Source of the DNA: Adhaeribacter swui
Lineage (GTDB): Bacteria; Bacteroidota; Bacteroidia; Cytophagales; Hymenobacteraceae
Assembly: GCF_014217805.1 (NCBI RefSeq)
Contig: NZ_CP055156.1
Span: forward strand, 4,718,585 to 4,782,584
Length of the DNA: 64,000 nucleotides
Reading direction: 5' to 3'
Positions 48,708 through 59,318 of the stretch are shown piece after piece. Within the stretch, counting starts at the first letter, position 1. Each line of letters opens with the position of its first letter. The notes beneath the pieces were generated by a model. The model had not been told where the DNA came from, ran no database searches, and saw only the letters and a program-made list of their open reading frames with translations. The translations under genes were made by a program, and so were the position numbers.

Positions 48708-50594
48708 CTAAACAATCAGAACCGGAATTTTAACGGAATGCCGTACCGAATCGATGGTAGTACCCAGAATTAAATCTTTCATGAGCTGGTGGCCATGCGA
48801 ACCCATTACCAAAAGCTCGGCATTAAATTCTTTTACGATTTTAGGGATGCACTTTTTAGGATTACCATAGCCTAATTTCACAGTGACTTTATATCCTTTT
48901 CCCCGTAAATCTTTGGCGTACCGGTCCAGGTTTAGCTGATCTGAGCTGGTTTCGTAATCTTTAATGTCGGGCCCCATCACCAAAGCGCCGGCCGTTTCCA
49001 CGATATGAATAATTACGTACTCGGCGGCCTGGTTACCAATGGCCAAGGCATTATTGATAACGTGTTTATCTACTTCGCTAAAATCCAGGGCAATGGCCAC
49101 CCGCGTGTAAATGGGTTTTGCCAGCGGTTGGTATTCTACCGGCTGAAAATGGGAACCTACCGGATGGTGCTGCAGGGCTTTTACCACCAACGGTTGAAAG
49201 GTGATATACAAAAGTAAAAACAAACAAGCTACCGCTACCGGAACCGCGGTTAACCAGATTACCGTAGGGTAGGAGGAGGAAGCCAGCCAACCGGATAATT
49301 CTTCGTAAACCAGTTTTATATTGAGGATAACAATGGTACTGGCCACCAACCACGCGGATACTTTAAGCCATTTGCCAATGACAAAATCGCCCATCCGGGT
49401 TTTACTACTCACAAAATGAATTAAAGGAATAATGGCAAAACCTAGTTGCATACTAAGTACTACCTGACTAAATACCAATAACTTACCGGTATATTCTTCG
49501 CCGAAGTAAATAATCACGAACAAGGCCGGGCCTACCGCCAGTAAACGGGTAATCATGCGCCGGAGCCAGGGTTGTATCCGGAAATTTAAATAACCTTCCA
49601 TTACAATTTGCCCGGCCAGGGTGCCGGTAAGGGTAGAACTTTGGCCTGCCGCAATTAAAGCTACGGCAAACAAAATGGGCGCCCATTTACTACCGAGTAA
49701 GGGCGCTAAAAACTTATGCGCATCTTTAATTTCGGCCACGTGGTGCATGCCATTTTTATAAAACGTAGCCGCCGCTAAAATTAAAATGGCCGCGTTTACA
49801 AAAAAAGCCAGGTTTAAAGCTACCGCCGAATCGATAAAATTAAACTTAATGGCCCGCCGGATGCCTGCTACGCTACGCTCAAATTTACGGGTTTGCACCA
49901 GCGATGAATGCAAGTATAAGTTATGCGGCATTACCGTTGCCCCAATTATCCCGATGGCAATGTACAAGGCTTCGTTATTGGGGATAGAAGGTACCAGGCC
50001 CGAAGCAACTTCGTTTAAACCTGGTTTCGCAAAAAACATTTCGAGCACAAAAGCCCCCCCGATAATGCTTACTAATACCAGAATAAAGGCTTCCATTTTA
50101 CGCATGCCCTGGTTTATCAAAAATAACAGCAAAAAGGTATCGAGTACCGTAATGCTTACGCCCCAGATCAGCGGTATGTCAAACAATAATTGCAAACCAA
50201 TCGCCATCCCCAATACTTCGGCTAAATCGCAGGCCGCAATGGCAATTTCGGCTAAAATGTACAAAGGCACGTTTATCGCCCGGGGATAGGTTTCGCGGGA
50301 GGCCTGGGCCAAATCTTTGCCGCGCACTACTCCCAGGCGGGCGCTTAAGCTTTGCAGCAACAAAGCCATTAAGTTGGACATTAACAAAACCCACAGCAGT
50401 TTATAGCCAAACTGACTACCTCCGGCCAGGTCGGTGGCCCAGTTGCCGGGGTCCATGTACCCGACGCTTACCAGATAAGCGGGACCCATAAAAGAAAGTA
50501 ACTTGCGCCAGAAACCCGTTTGCTGGGTAGTGTCTACGGAGGCATTTACTTCTTCTAAAGATTTACCCATAGGCATGGAGTCTTGTTTTATCAT
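48708..50594 (-). CDS. mntH: Nramp (MntH-type) divalent metal transporter fused to a universal stress protein domain
   Basis: 628 residues. Residues ~25-480 are an 11-TM Nramp transporter with the TM1 metal site DPGN (48-51) and the TM6 motif MPH (ATVMPHNLYLHS). Residues 496-628 are a UspA domain with an intact ATP-binding motif G-2x-G-9x-G-T (MGSHGHQLM...LGTT). Mn2+ (or Fe2+) import with proton symport is expected; the cytosolic UspA domain may gate transport by nucleotide or stress state. The start lies 26 bp after the stop of the DtxR/MntR-type regulator, indicating a regulated operon. Confidence 0.92.
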   Translation of the reverse strand: MIKQDSMPMGKSLEEVNASVDTTQQTGFWRKLLSFMGPAYLVSVGYMDPGNWATDLAGGSQFGYKLLWVLLMSNLMALLLQSLSARLGVVRGKDLAQASRETYPRAINVPLYILAEIAIAACDLAEVLGMAIGLQLLFDIPLIWGVSITVLDTFLLLFLINQGMRKMEAFILVLVSIIGGAFVLEMFFAKPGLNEVASGLVPSIPNNEALYIAIGIIGATVMPHNLYLHSSLVQTRKFERSVAGIRRAIKFNFIDSAVALNLAFFVNAAILILAAATFYKNGMHHVAEIKDAHKFLAPLLGSKWAPILFAVALIAAGQSSTLTGTLAGQIVMEGYLNFRIQPWLRRMITRLLAVGPALFVIIYFGEEYTGKLLVFSQVVLSMQLGFAIIPLIHFVSSKTRMGDFVIGKWLKVSAWLVASTIVILNIKLVYEELSGWLASSSYPTVIWLTAVPVAVACLFLLLYITFQPLVVKALQHHPVGSHFQPVEYQPLAKPIYTRVAIALDFSEVDKHVINNALAIGNQAAEYVIIHIVETAGALVMGPDIKDYETSSDQLNLDRYAKDLRGKGYKVTVKLGYGNPKKCIPKIVKEFNAELLVMGSHGHQLMKDLILGTTIDSVRHSVKIPVLIV

Positions 50595-50620
50595 ACGCCG
50601 AACTTGATTTTTTTAAAATT

Positions 50621-51277
50621 TTAAACCGAAACAAGTAAATTGCGGGCTACTTCGTGCGAAATAATCAGCGTTTTGTTATTCTCTAATTTTATTTCCAGGG
50701 ATTTGTCGTAAGCGATCTGCTCCAGTACGGTGATTTTCATGCCCAGACGTAAGCCAATTTTATCTAAATGCTGCAGAAACAAAGGCTGCGTGTCATTTAC
50801 CCCACTCACTACGCCGGAGGCATTTACCGCTAAGTCGGCGGCCAGTACTTTTTCAGGATTGGGCATGATGCCATCAGCCGAAGGGATAGGGTCGCCGTGC
50901 GGATCGGTTTGCGGATAGCCCAGAAATTCATCCAGGCGTTGCACTAATAACGGCGAACTAATGTGTTCCAACTCTTCGGCTACTTCGTGTACTTCGTCCC
51001 AGTTAAAACGTAATTTCTCCACTAAAAAAACTTCCCAAAGCCGGTGCTTGCGGATAATCTGCAAGGCCATTTGCTTGCCTTCCGGCGACAACGAAACACC
51101 CCGGTATTTAACATAAGAGATAATATTTTTACTGCTTAATTTCCGGAGCATATCACTCACCGATGCCGCTTTGGTCTGAAGGGTTTCGGCAATAGCGTTG
51201 GTATTTACTTCTTTCGTCCCATTTTGCGATAGCTTGTAAATAGTTTTGATATAATTTTCTTCGGTGTAACTAAGCAC
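50621..51277 (-). CDS. mntR: DtxR/MntR-family metal-dependent regulator
   Basis: 218 residues: N-terminal winged helix (YTEENYIKTIYKL, ASVSDMLRKLSSK), the dimerisation/metal-binding helices (HRLWEVFLVEKL, HEVAEELEHISSP) and a C-terminal FeoA/SH3-like domain (GLRLGMKITVLEQ). The metal ligands typical of the family (Glu/His in EVAEELEH) are present. It should repress or tune the Nramp-UspA gene immediately downstream in response to Mn2+ or Fe2+. Confidence 0.92.
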   Translation of the reverse strand: MLSYTEENYIKTIYKLSQNGTKEVNTNAIAETLQTKAASVSDMLRKLSSKNIISYVKYRGVSLSPEGKQMALQIIRKHRLWEVFLVEKLRFNWDEVHEVAEELEHISSPLLVQRLDEFLGYPQTDPHGDPIPSADGIMPNPEKVLAADLAVNASGVVSGVNDTQPLFLQHLDKIGLRLGMKITVLEQIAYDKSLEIKLENNKTLIISHEVARNLLVSV

Positions 51278-51283
51278 TGTTTT

Positions 51284-51331
51284 GGTTGGAAAGTTAGAGA
51301 GTTGAAAAGTTGAAAAGTTATAAAGTTTAGG
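51284..51331. repeat. Short-period GTTGAAAA repeat tract
   Basis: Spacer sequence built from ~7-10-bp variants of GTTGAAA/GTTAGAG. It shares the 14-mer GTTGAAAAGTTATA (51309-51322) with the spacer after dapD (54569-54582). It lies between mntR and fabH. Confidence 0.45.
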
Positions 51332-51443
51332 ATTATGAAAAGTGTGTAGCCCTAAACTTCTTTTTCCCTACCATAATTTTAAATTTGACTACGAACTAAT
51401 GACAATGGTCTGTAGACTATCGACCATCTACCATCAACTAAAC

Positions 51444-52445
51444 CTAACTCCACCGGATTAAGGCCGATGCCCAGGTGAAACCGCTACCAAAGGCGGCTAA
51501 ACATACCAGATCATCCGCTTTTATCTTGCCTTGTTCCACGGCTTCGCTTAAAGCAATAGGCACCGAGGCGGCCGTAGTGTTGCCGTAGCGCTGAATGTTA
51601 CTGAAAACTTTTTCGGCGGGTAAGCCTATCTTTTGCTGAATAAATGTGGTAATCCGTAAGTTGGCCTGGTGCGGAATAAGCATGTCCAGATCTTCGGGTT
51701 TATAATTATTCCGGGCTAATGCTTCCATAATCACCTCCGGAAAACGGACAACGGCATTTTTAAATACGGTTTGACCGTTCATAACGGGGTAAATAGACCC
51801 ATCATCAATCATGGCGTGCGTCAGGCGTTCGGGCTGGTTGCTGGTAGGAGTAAGGCAAGCCAGCTCTTCGGCCAGTTCGCCATCGGCGTGTAAATGCGTC
51901 GACAAAATACCGGTCTCCGGGCTTTCGGCTGGAGTAAGGACCACGGCCCCGGCACCATCGCCAAAAATTACCGAAACCGCCCGCCCCCGGTTACTCATAT
52001 CTAAACCCGATGAATGGATTTCGGAACCAACCACCAGTACGTTGTTGTACATGCCCGTTTTAATAAACTGATCGGCTACCGATAAGGCGTAAATAAACCC
52101 CGAACATTGGTTACGTACATCTAAAGCCGGAATTTCTTTTATGTTTAACTCGCGTTGCAGCAACACCCCCGAACCCGGAAACACGTAATCCGGACTAAGG
52201 GTGGCAAATACAATTAAATCTACATCCGAGGCTTGCAAACCCGCCATGGCTAAAGCTTTTAAACTGGCTTTAGCGCCCATGTTGGCGGTAGTATCTTTGC
52301 CGGGTTCAAAATAACGCCTTTCTTCAATTCCGGTTCGCTCCAGGATCCATTCGTTGGAGGTATCCATCAGCTTTTCCAAATCAAAGTTGGTAACTACTTT
52401 CTCGGGTACGTAGTGGCCCACACCGGCAATTTTCGAGTTTCTCAT
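51444..52445 (-). CDS. fabH: 3-oxoacyl-ACP synthase III (FabH)
   Basis: 333 residues, full length. Catalytic triad of the thiolase-fold initiating synthase: Cys114 (RNQCSGFIYAL), His259 (LIPHQANLRI) and Asn289 (RYGNTTAASVP). It condenses acetyl-CoA or a branched acyl-CoA with malonyl-ACP to start fatty-acid synthesis. The rest of the fab genes are not adjacent, so a paralogue with a special primer preference is possible. Confidence 0.93.
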   Translation of the reverse strand: MRNSKIAGVGHYVPEKVVTNFDLEKLMDTSNEWILERTGIEERRYFEPGKDTTANMGAKASLKALAMAGLQASDVDLIVFATLSPDYVFPGSGVLLQRELNIKEIPALDVRNQCSGFIYALSVADQFIKTGMYNNVLVVGSEIHSSGLDMSNRGRAVSVIFGDGAGAVVLTPAESPETGILSTHLHADGELAEELACLTPTSNQPERLTHAMIDDGSIYPVMNGQTVFKNAVVRFPEVIMEALARNNYKPEDLDMLIPHQANLRITTFIQQKIGLPAEKVFSNIQRYGNTTAASVPIALSEAVEQGKIKADDLVCLAAFGSGFTWASALIRWS

Positions 52446-52535
52446 AGCATTATGGTAGCCTTAGCAAATATAATAATTTAAAAATAAAAATTTAGATTAG
52501 TCTAAAAATAGTTTGTAGTATACGGGTTTAATAGA

Positions 52536-53672
52536 TTAAAGATGTTTAAATTCTTGCCGAAATAAGCTGATTAGCTTAATTTCTTCGGTTTTCCAGAAAG
52601 CTTCTTCGGGTGGACCGGCTGGGTAGAACTCCTGGCTTTTTAATTTTTTTAAAATTTCGGCAGCGTTAAAATTTTTAAAATGTAACATAATACCGGCCTG
52701 ATTGGAATTAACCCGTTCCACCCAATACGGATTTTCTTGCACCAGTACGGGTAATCCATTGGCCAGGTATTCAAACAATTTCGTGGGGATGCACCTAAAA
52801 GTGCTCGGATGCGGCTGGTAAGGCAACAGTCCGACCTGACTGGTACTAATTTCGTTTACAATCTGCGAGTGCGGTACTAATTTGTCGCCACCGATTAAGG
52901 TTATGTAGGGTTTTGATTTTATTTGATCGCGTATTTGGACTAGTGTTTCGGGAATAGCACAGTACCCCATAATGGTTAAAGTTACGCTGGCATGCTCCTG
53001 GTGCAGTTGGCGGCAAAGCTCGATGGCCTCAAAAATGCCGTGCATTTCCGAAATGGTGCCGGAGTACAACAACTTTATCGGGTTATTATTAATTTTTACG
53101 GGGTAAGTTTTTCTGGCTGCAAAGTTATTTGCCGGAGGAATAAATTTATTTTCCAGAATAACAAACCGGTGCTGTACAAAAGAAAGCTCTTGGGCATACG
53201 ATTGCTCGGCCAGTAAAAACTGCGAAATAAATGGCGCGCTTAATCTTTCTATCAGGCGGATGGTGTAAGCTAAAATGCGTTTGCTTAGGCCGCCGTAAAA
53301 CTGCTGGGTAGTTAAATTTAAAAAATAATTTTCCCGGACATCGTACCAGATCTTTTTTTTAAAAAAAAGCTTAAATACTAAAGCTACAAGCAACAATTCG
53401 TGGGTACTCACAATAAGTAAGTCGGGTTTGATCCGGCGCAGCAGTTGCCACATTTCCCATTGCGTTTTTACCCGTCCCCAACTTAAGCGCTTAAATTCTT
53501 TAAAAGGGTGAAAAGTAATGGGTAAGTTGGTTTTGGGCAGAACTCCCGCATAACCAGCAATATGCACATCGGTATAGGGTAAATGAGCCAATGACGATCC
53601 GATTTTTTCGAACATGCGGGTATCGTTTACGGGCTTTAGAACCGAGGCAATTAAAATTCGGGTTTTCTTCAT
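52536..53672 (-). CDS. GT-B glycosyltransferase, family 4-like
   Basis: 378 residues with the two-Rossmann organisation of GT-B enzymes. The C-terminal donor site shows the pattern KLFEYLANGLPVLVQE with a glutamate pair spaced as in family GT4, preceded by LLYSGTISEMHG and ISTSQVGLLPYQPHPSTF. N-terminal domain starts KKTRILIASVLKPVNDTRM. Donor and acceptor sugars are unknown; surface polysaccharide or glycolipid synthesis is likely. Divergent from dapD with 53 bp between starts. Confidence 0.87.
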   Translation of the reverse strand: MKKTRILIASVLKPVNDTRMFEKIGSSLAHLPYTDVHIAGYAGVLPKTNLPITFHPFKEFKRLSWGRVKTQWEMWQLLRRIKPDLLIVSTHELLLVALVFKLFFKKKIWYDVRENYFLNLTTQQFYGGLSKRILAYTIRLIERLSAPFISQFLLAEQSYAQELSFVQHRFVILENKFIPPANNFAARKTYPVKINNNPIKLLYSGTISEMHGIFEAIELCRQLHQEHASVTLTIMGYCAIPETLVQIRDQIKSKPYITLIGGDKLVPHSQIVNEISTSQVGLLPYQPHPSTFRCIPTKLFEYLANGLPVLVQENPYWVERVNSNQAGIMLHFKNFNAAEILKKLKSQEFYPAGPPEEAFWKTEEIKLISLFRQEFKHL

Positions 53673-53725
53673 TAGGTATATTCTGCTACTTTTACGCTAC
53701 GAATATACTTTTATATACGACTAAC

Positions 53726-54541
53726 ATGATGTTGCAAGAACTAATTGAACAAGCTTGGGAAGACCGGGCAAAATTGCATGAAAACGCTACCACCGATGCC
53801 ATACGGGAAGTAATAGAACAGCTCGAAAAAGGCAAACTGCGGGTGGCCGAACCGCTTGCTGATGGCAAATGGCAGGTAAACCAGTGGATAAAAAAAGCGG
53901 TTTTAATGTATTTTCCAATACAAAAAATGGAAACCATTAAAGTGGGTCCCTTTGAGTTCCATGATAAAATGGCTTTAAAACAAAACTACGAACAATTAGG
54001 AGTACGGGTGGTGCCGCACGCGATTGCGCGTTATGGCGCCTACGTAGCTAAAGGCGTTATTATGATGCCATCGTACATTAACATTGGCGCTTACGTAGAC
54101 GAAGGAACCATGGTGGATACCTGGGCTACCGTAGGTTCTTGCGCGCAGGTTGGTAAAAATGTGCATTTAAGTGGGGGAGTAGGTTTAGGGGGCGTATTGG
54201 AACCAGTGCAGGCTTCGCCGGTTATTGTGGAAGACGGCGCTTTTATTGGTTCGCGTTGTATATTGGTAGAAGGTTGCCACATTGGTAAAGAGGCCGTTAT
54301 TGGCGCGAACGTGTGTATTACCGGTTCATCTAAAATTATTGACGTAACGCAACCCGAGCCGGTTATTTACAACGGCTACGTACCGCCTCGTTCGGTGGTA
54401 ATACCGGGTTCTTATACCAAAAACTTCCCGGCCGGCGATTACCAGGTGCCCTGCGCCTTAATCATCGGTCAGCGCAAAGAAAGCACCGATCTAAAAACTT
54501 CCCTCAACGAAGCCCTCCGCGACAACGGCGTGGCGGTGTAA
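53726..54541 (+). CDS. dapD: 2,3,4,5-tetrahydropyridine-2,6-dicarboxylate N-succinyltransferase
   Basis: The ATG at 53726 (or the adjacent one at 53729) is chosen: homologues begin MxLQELIEQAWEDR, and upstream extension to 53591 overlaps the divergent glycosyltransferase. 271 residues: N-terminal helical domain, left-handed beta-helix made of hexapeptides (VVPHAIARYGAYV, GAYVDEGTMVDTWATVG, IGSRCILVEG) and a C-terminal sheet (VPCALIIGQR). It catalyses the succinylation step of the diaminopimelate/lysine pathway in the cytosol. Confidence 0.96.
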   Translation: MMLQELIEQAWEDRAKLHENATTDAIREVIEQLEKGKLRVAEPLADGKWQVNQWIKKAVLMYFPIQKMETIKVGPFEFHDKMALKQNYEQLGVRVVPHAIARYGAYVAKGVIMMPSYINIGAYVDEGTMVDTWATVGSCAQVGKNVHLSGGVGLGGVLEPVQASPVIVEDGAFIGSRCILVEGCHIGKEAVIGANVCITGSSKIIDVTQPEPVIYNGYVPPRSVVIPGSYTKNFPAGDYQVPCALIIGQRKESTDLKTSLNEALRDNGVAV

Positions 54542-54544
54542 TCT

Positions 54545-54732
54545 AGTTGAAAGTTAGAAGGTTGGAAGGTTGAAAAGTTATATTTAAATAGCTATAATAT
54601 AAATCTTACATTAAGCTAATAATTGAAAAAGTGCTTTAAAAGATGTATCCCTTAAAGCACTTATAAATTTAAAAATTATCAACCTTCCAACTTTCCAATC
54701 TTCCAACTTTTAAACCTTCCAACCTTCCAACC
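54545..54732. repeat. Convergent spacer with GTTGGAAG-type repeats around a hairpin
   Basis: Between the converging dapD and hbd-like genes. At 54545-54582 the plus strand has short-period repeats of GTTGAAAG/GTTGGAAG. At 54677-54732 the minus strand has the same repeats (GGTTGGAAGGTTGGAAGG). Each gene is thus followed by the same repeat in its own direction, with a terminator between them. Confidence 0.6.
54629..54662. terminator. Bidirectional terminator between dapD and the hbd-like gene
   Basis: Perfect 11-bp stem AAGTGCTTTAA/TTAAAGCACTT with a 12-nt loop. An A-run lies on its left side (a T-run for the minus strand) and T/A-rich sequence on its right. Confidence 0.7.
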
Positions 54733-54734
54733 AA

Positions 54735-55625
54735 CTACCTAAACCGCTCGGCTACTACTAAATCTTTGCTGCCGGGGGTGTAAACATAAAAGCCGGTGCC
54801 GGATTTTACGCCTTTGTGGCCAGCTTGTACCATGTTTACTAATAAAGGGCAGGGAGCATATTTGGGGTTGCCAAAACCTTCGTGCAATACTCTTAAAATA
54901 GACAGGCACACATCTAAGCCTATAAAATCGGCGAGTTGTAAAGGGCCCATCGGGTGCGCCATGCCCAACTTCATTACCGTATCAATTTCTGCTACACCAG
55001 CTACTCCTTCGTATAAGCTGTAGATGGCTTCGTTGATCATGGGCATTAAAATGCGGTTAGCCACAAAGCCCGGATAATCGTTTACTGCGGTGGGCGTTTT
55101 TTTTAAATTTCGGGCTATTTCCAAGATCGTTTGGGTAACCGCGGCGGCTGTATTGTAGCCATTTATAATTTCTACTAATGGCATTATGGGAACCGGGTTC
55201 ATAAAGTGCATGCCAATCACTTTGTCCGGCCGGTTGGTAACCGCGGCTATTTCGGTGATGGAAATAGAGGAAGTATTCGTAGCCAGAATAGCTTCGGGAG
55301 CACAATGCTGATCTAATTCCCGGAACAGTTGCAGTTTTACTGCTTTATTCTCCGTGGCCGCTTCTACTACCAGGTCAACGGCACTTACTCCTTCCGCTAA
55401 TGCAGTAAAGGGGGTAATATTTTTAATGGTCGCGTTTTTTTGTTCTTCGGTAATTTGTTGTTTCGCCAACATCCGATCCAGGTTTTTCGTAATGGTTTGC
55501 TGAGCTTTCTGTAAAGCTTCTGGCGATATATCAATTAAGTTTACTTGGTAGTTGTGTTGAGCAAACACATGAGCAATGCCATTGCCCATGGTACCTGATC
55601 CGATAACGGCTACTTTTTTTATCAT
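54735..55625 (-). CDS. hbd: 3-hydroxybutyryl-CoA / 3-hydroxyacyl-CoA dehydrogenase
   Basis: 296 residues: N-terminal NAD-binding domain with GSGTMGNGIAHVFA, the family block MHFMNPVPIMPLVEI carrying the catalytic His, the Glu-containing NDYPGFVANRI segment and the C-terminal dimerisation domain (KLGMAHPMGPLQLADFIG). It oxidises (S)-3-hydroxyacyl-CoA to 3-oxoacyl-CoA with NAD+ in fatty-acid or butyryl-CoA metabolism. The single-domain length fits Hbd/PaaH rather than the bifunctional FadB. Confidence 0.93.
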   Translation of the reverse strand: MIKKVAVIGSGTMGNGIAHVFAQHNYQVNLIDISPEALQKAQQTITKNLDRMLAKQQITEEQKNATIKNITPFTALAEGVSAVDLVVEAATENKAVKLQLFRELDQHCAPEAILATNTSSISITEIAAVTNRPDKVIGMHFMNPVPIMPLVEIINGYNTAAAVTQTILEIARNLKKTPTAVNDYPGFVANRILMPMINEAIYSLYEGVAGVAEIDTVMKLGMAHPMGPLQLADFIGLDVCLSILRVLHEGFGNPKYAPCPLLVNMVQAGHKGVKSGTGFYVYTPGSKDLVVAERFR

Positions 55626-56020
55626 ACCACTATATTTTTTGTAAATATAAGCAGCATTGCTTTAATCGTTTTCCGGATTATTGCGCTAAATTTTAAATGC
55701 TGGTTTTTACCAGATTATTAAAATTGTGAAAAAGTAGTTTTACAATAAGAAAAATAATATTTTAAAAAATTTTCAATAAAATAAGTTTATCAATGGTTTA
55801 TTCTTCCTATATAATTTAAATTAAGAAAATATTTGTTCAAAATTTTGCAAGAATACCATTTTTGTATATTGTATTGAGTTTGAAATAAATTTTAATTAAG
55901 AAAATAGTCCTATATAAATCTTTTCTGATGCTTGTACGTACTTACCATTATACAAGGAAAGTAGCTGTTTAATAAACCAGCTACTTTCATAAAAACCAAC
56001 CAATCTAACAAAATAAAACT
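55626..56020. other. 395-bp AT-rich spacer with a 10-bp-stem hairpin
   Basis: No gene recognised. A hairpin at 55958-55987 has perfect arms AAAGTAGCTG/CAGCTACTTT and lies 33 bp before the first lmo0937-like gene; without a T-run it may be a 5'-UTR structure rather than a terminator. The remainder is very AT-rich promoter-type sequence for the two divergent neighbours. Confidence 0.45.
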
Positions 56021-56173
56021 ATGGGAAATTTGCTTTATATTATTGCTGTGGTATTAGTCATTTTGTGGCTAATCGGCTTTTTAGGTTTCCCTGACGCTGT
56101 CGGGGGATTTATTCATATTCTTTTAGTTATTGCCATTATTGCGGTTCTACTACGGCTTATCCGAGGAGCCTAA
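56021..56173 (+). CDS. lmo0937-family small membrane protein (copy 1)
   Basis: 50 residues: MGNLLYIIAVVLVILWLIGF, then LGFPDAVGG and a second hydrophobic segment IHILLVIAIIAVLLRLIRG. Two membrane helices separated by a short Gly/Pro turn are the mark of the lmo0937 family. Function unknown; members are often stress-induced. Followed 41 bp later by a near-identical copy. Confidence 0.85.
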   Translation: MGNLLYIIAVVLVILWLIGFLGFPDAVGGFIHILLVIAIIAVLLRLIRGA

Positions 56174-56214
56174 TTTATTCATCAACATCACCTTAATCAA
56201 AAATCAATAAAACT

Positions 56215-56367
56215 ATGGGAAATACCTTGTATCTTATCGCCGTTGTACTAATAATTTTGTGGTTAATTGGTTTTCTGGGCTTTCCGGATGCGGTAGGTGG
56301 ATTAATTCATATTCTGCTGGTAATTGCCGTTATAGCCATTTTGCTTCGTTTAATTAGAGGCGCCTGA
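56215..56367 (+). CDS. lmo0937-family small membrane protein (copy 2)
   Basis: 50 residues, about 90% identical to copy 1 (differences: L4T, I7L, V13I, F30L, I39V and V42I). Nucleotide divergence is clearly larger than protein divergence, so selection keeps both. Same turn LGFPDAVGG. A strong terminator 27 bp later ends the two-gene unit. Confidence 0.85.
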   Translation: MGNTLYLIAVVLIILWLIGFLGFPDAVGGLIHILLVIAVIAILLRLIRGA

Positions 56368-56393
56368 TTTAATTAAAAAACTATTTTGCATAA

Positions 56394-56423
56394 AAAAACC
56401 ACCTGTTAGCGCAGGTGGTTTTT
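56394..56423. terminator. Bidirectional terminator after the lmo0937-like pair
   Basis: Perfect 12-bp stem AAAAACCACCTG/CAGGTGGTTTTT with a 6-nt loop. A-run and T-run flanks allow it to serve the plus-strand pair and the minus-strand gene ending at 56440. Confidence 0.85.
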
Positions 56424-56439
56424 CATTTTTTAAAATTTT

Positions 56440-57276
56440 TTATTTTCTACGGGAGTGCAGGTTATAAATAAAACCTACCCGTACTACCGGGTTAGACCGG
56501 TATTGGTACAAGCCGGTATTTAAATTAAATAATATGTACAAGTCCATGCCGAAATTACCGCTCATTTGCCGGTAACCGCCACCTGCCAAAGTAGAACTGA
56601 TGCCGCGCCGTACTTCTACAATCTGGTTACTCGGGTTTATTTCCAGGTCGGCTACACTTAAAATTTCGTGTTCGGCGTGCAACAAAATGCCTTTAAATAA
56701 ATCTATCTGGGTAAATATTTTGCCACCGTAAGTACTTAAATGGTAGCCGTTACTGCCCACGTATTCGTAAGTAACACCCGGGCCTACCGCCCAGCGGTTT
56801 AAAATACGATACCCAATAAACGGCGATAAGCTCACGTTAAAATACGTGCCCGAATAAGAATTAGAACCAAAACCTAAACCGCCGGTGCTACCAATAAAGG
56901 TGCGATCCAGAAAAGTTTGCGGGCCATCTTCCCCGGCTTGGTTTAATTCGGAGGCAGGTTTCCGATGCAACGGTTCCAAGTTAGGATCGGTTTGGTACAC
57001 GGGCGCTCCCTGGTCATCTTGCTGCGGCTGGGTAGTTCTGGGAGTTGGTTGTTTCTGCGGTGCGGGTTGTTGCACCGGAGGTGCCGGCTGCGTAGCCGGT
57101 GCGGTTTGGCGCGGCTGGGTAGGCATGGGCACCGGGGCACCGGGCAACTCATTGTTTAGCGCTGGTTTTTGGTTCGTAGAATCCGTTACCTGCGCTTGCA
57201 CCCCGGTTGCCGAGTAAAAAAAGAAAGCTCCCAGTAAAATACCGAAAGCTTTTTTATTTATATAAAGGAAATTCAT
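56440..57276 (-). CDS. Exported Pro/Gln-rich protein with outer-membrane beta-barrel-like C-terminus
   Basis: 278 residues. Signal peptide ~1-28 (ends VQAQ). Residues ~35-95 are a low-complexity linker rich in Pro, Gln and Thr (PAPPVQQPAPQKQPTPRT). The C-terminal ~160 residues alternate polar and hydrophobic positions with repeated aromatic ends (YFNVSLSPFIGYRI, WAVGPGVTYEYVG, GMDLYILFNL, NPVVRVGFIYNL), as in small outer-membrane barrels. The linker may span the periplasm or contact peptidoglycan. No specific function recognised. Confidence 0.75.
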   Translation of the reverse strand: MNFLYINKKAFGILLGAFFFYSATGVQAQVTDSTNQKPALNNELPGAPVPMPTQPRQTAPATQPAPPVQQPAPQKQPTPRTTQPQQDDQGAPVYQTDPNLEPLHRKPASELNQAGEDGPQTFLDRTFIGSTGGLGFGSNSYSGTYFNVSLSPFIGYRILNRWAVGPGVTYEYVGSNGYHLSTYGGKIFTQIDLFKGILLHAEHEILSVADLEINPSNQIVEVRRGISSTLAGGGYRQMSGNFGMDLYILFNLNTGLYQYRSNPVVRVGFIYNLHSRRK

Positions 57277-57355
57277 TTTATAGTTTTTGTATTATGTTAC
57301 AATGATTTAGTAAAGATGCCATTTTAAACAAAATGGTTGCATTAACCACAAGCCA

Positions 57356-59318
<1,963 letters not shown>

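Noticed and set aside
49786-50289. 167-codon open frame on the plus strand inside the Nramp gene
   Set aside because: Antisense to conserved transmembrane helices; no start context and no family.
53591-53725. Longer N-terminus for dapD
   Set aside because: The extension overlaps the divergent glycosyltransferase gene and does not match DapD; the ATG at 53726 gives the usual N-terminus.
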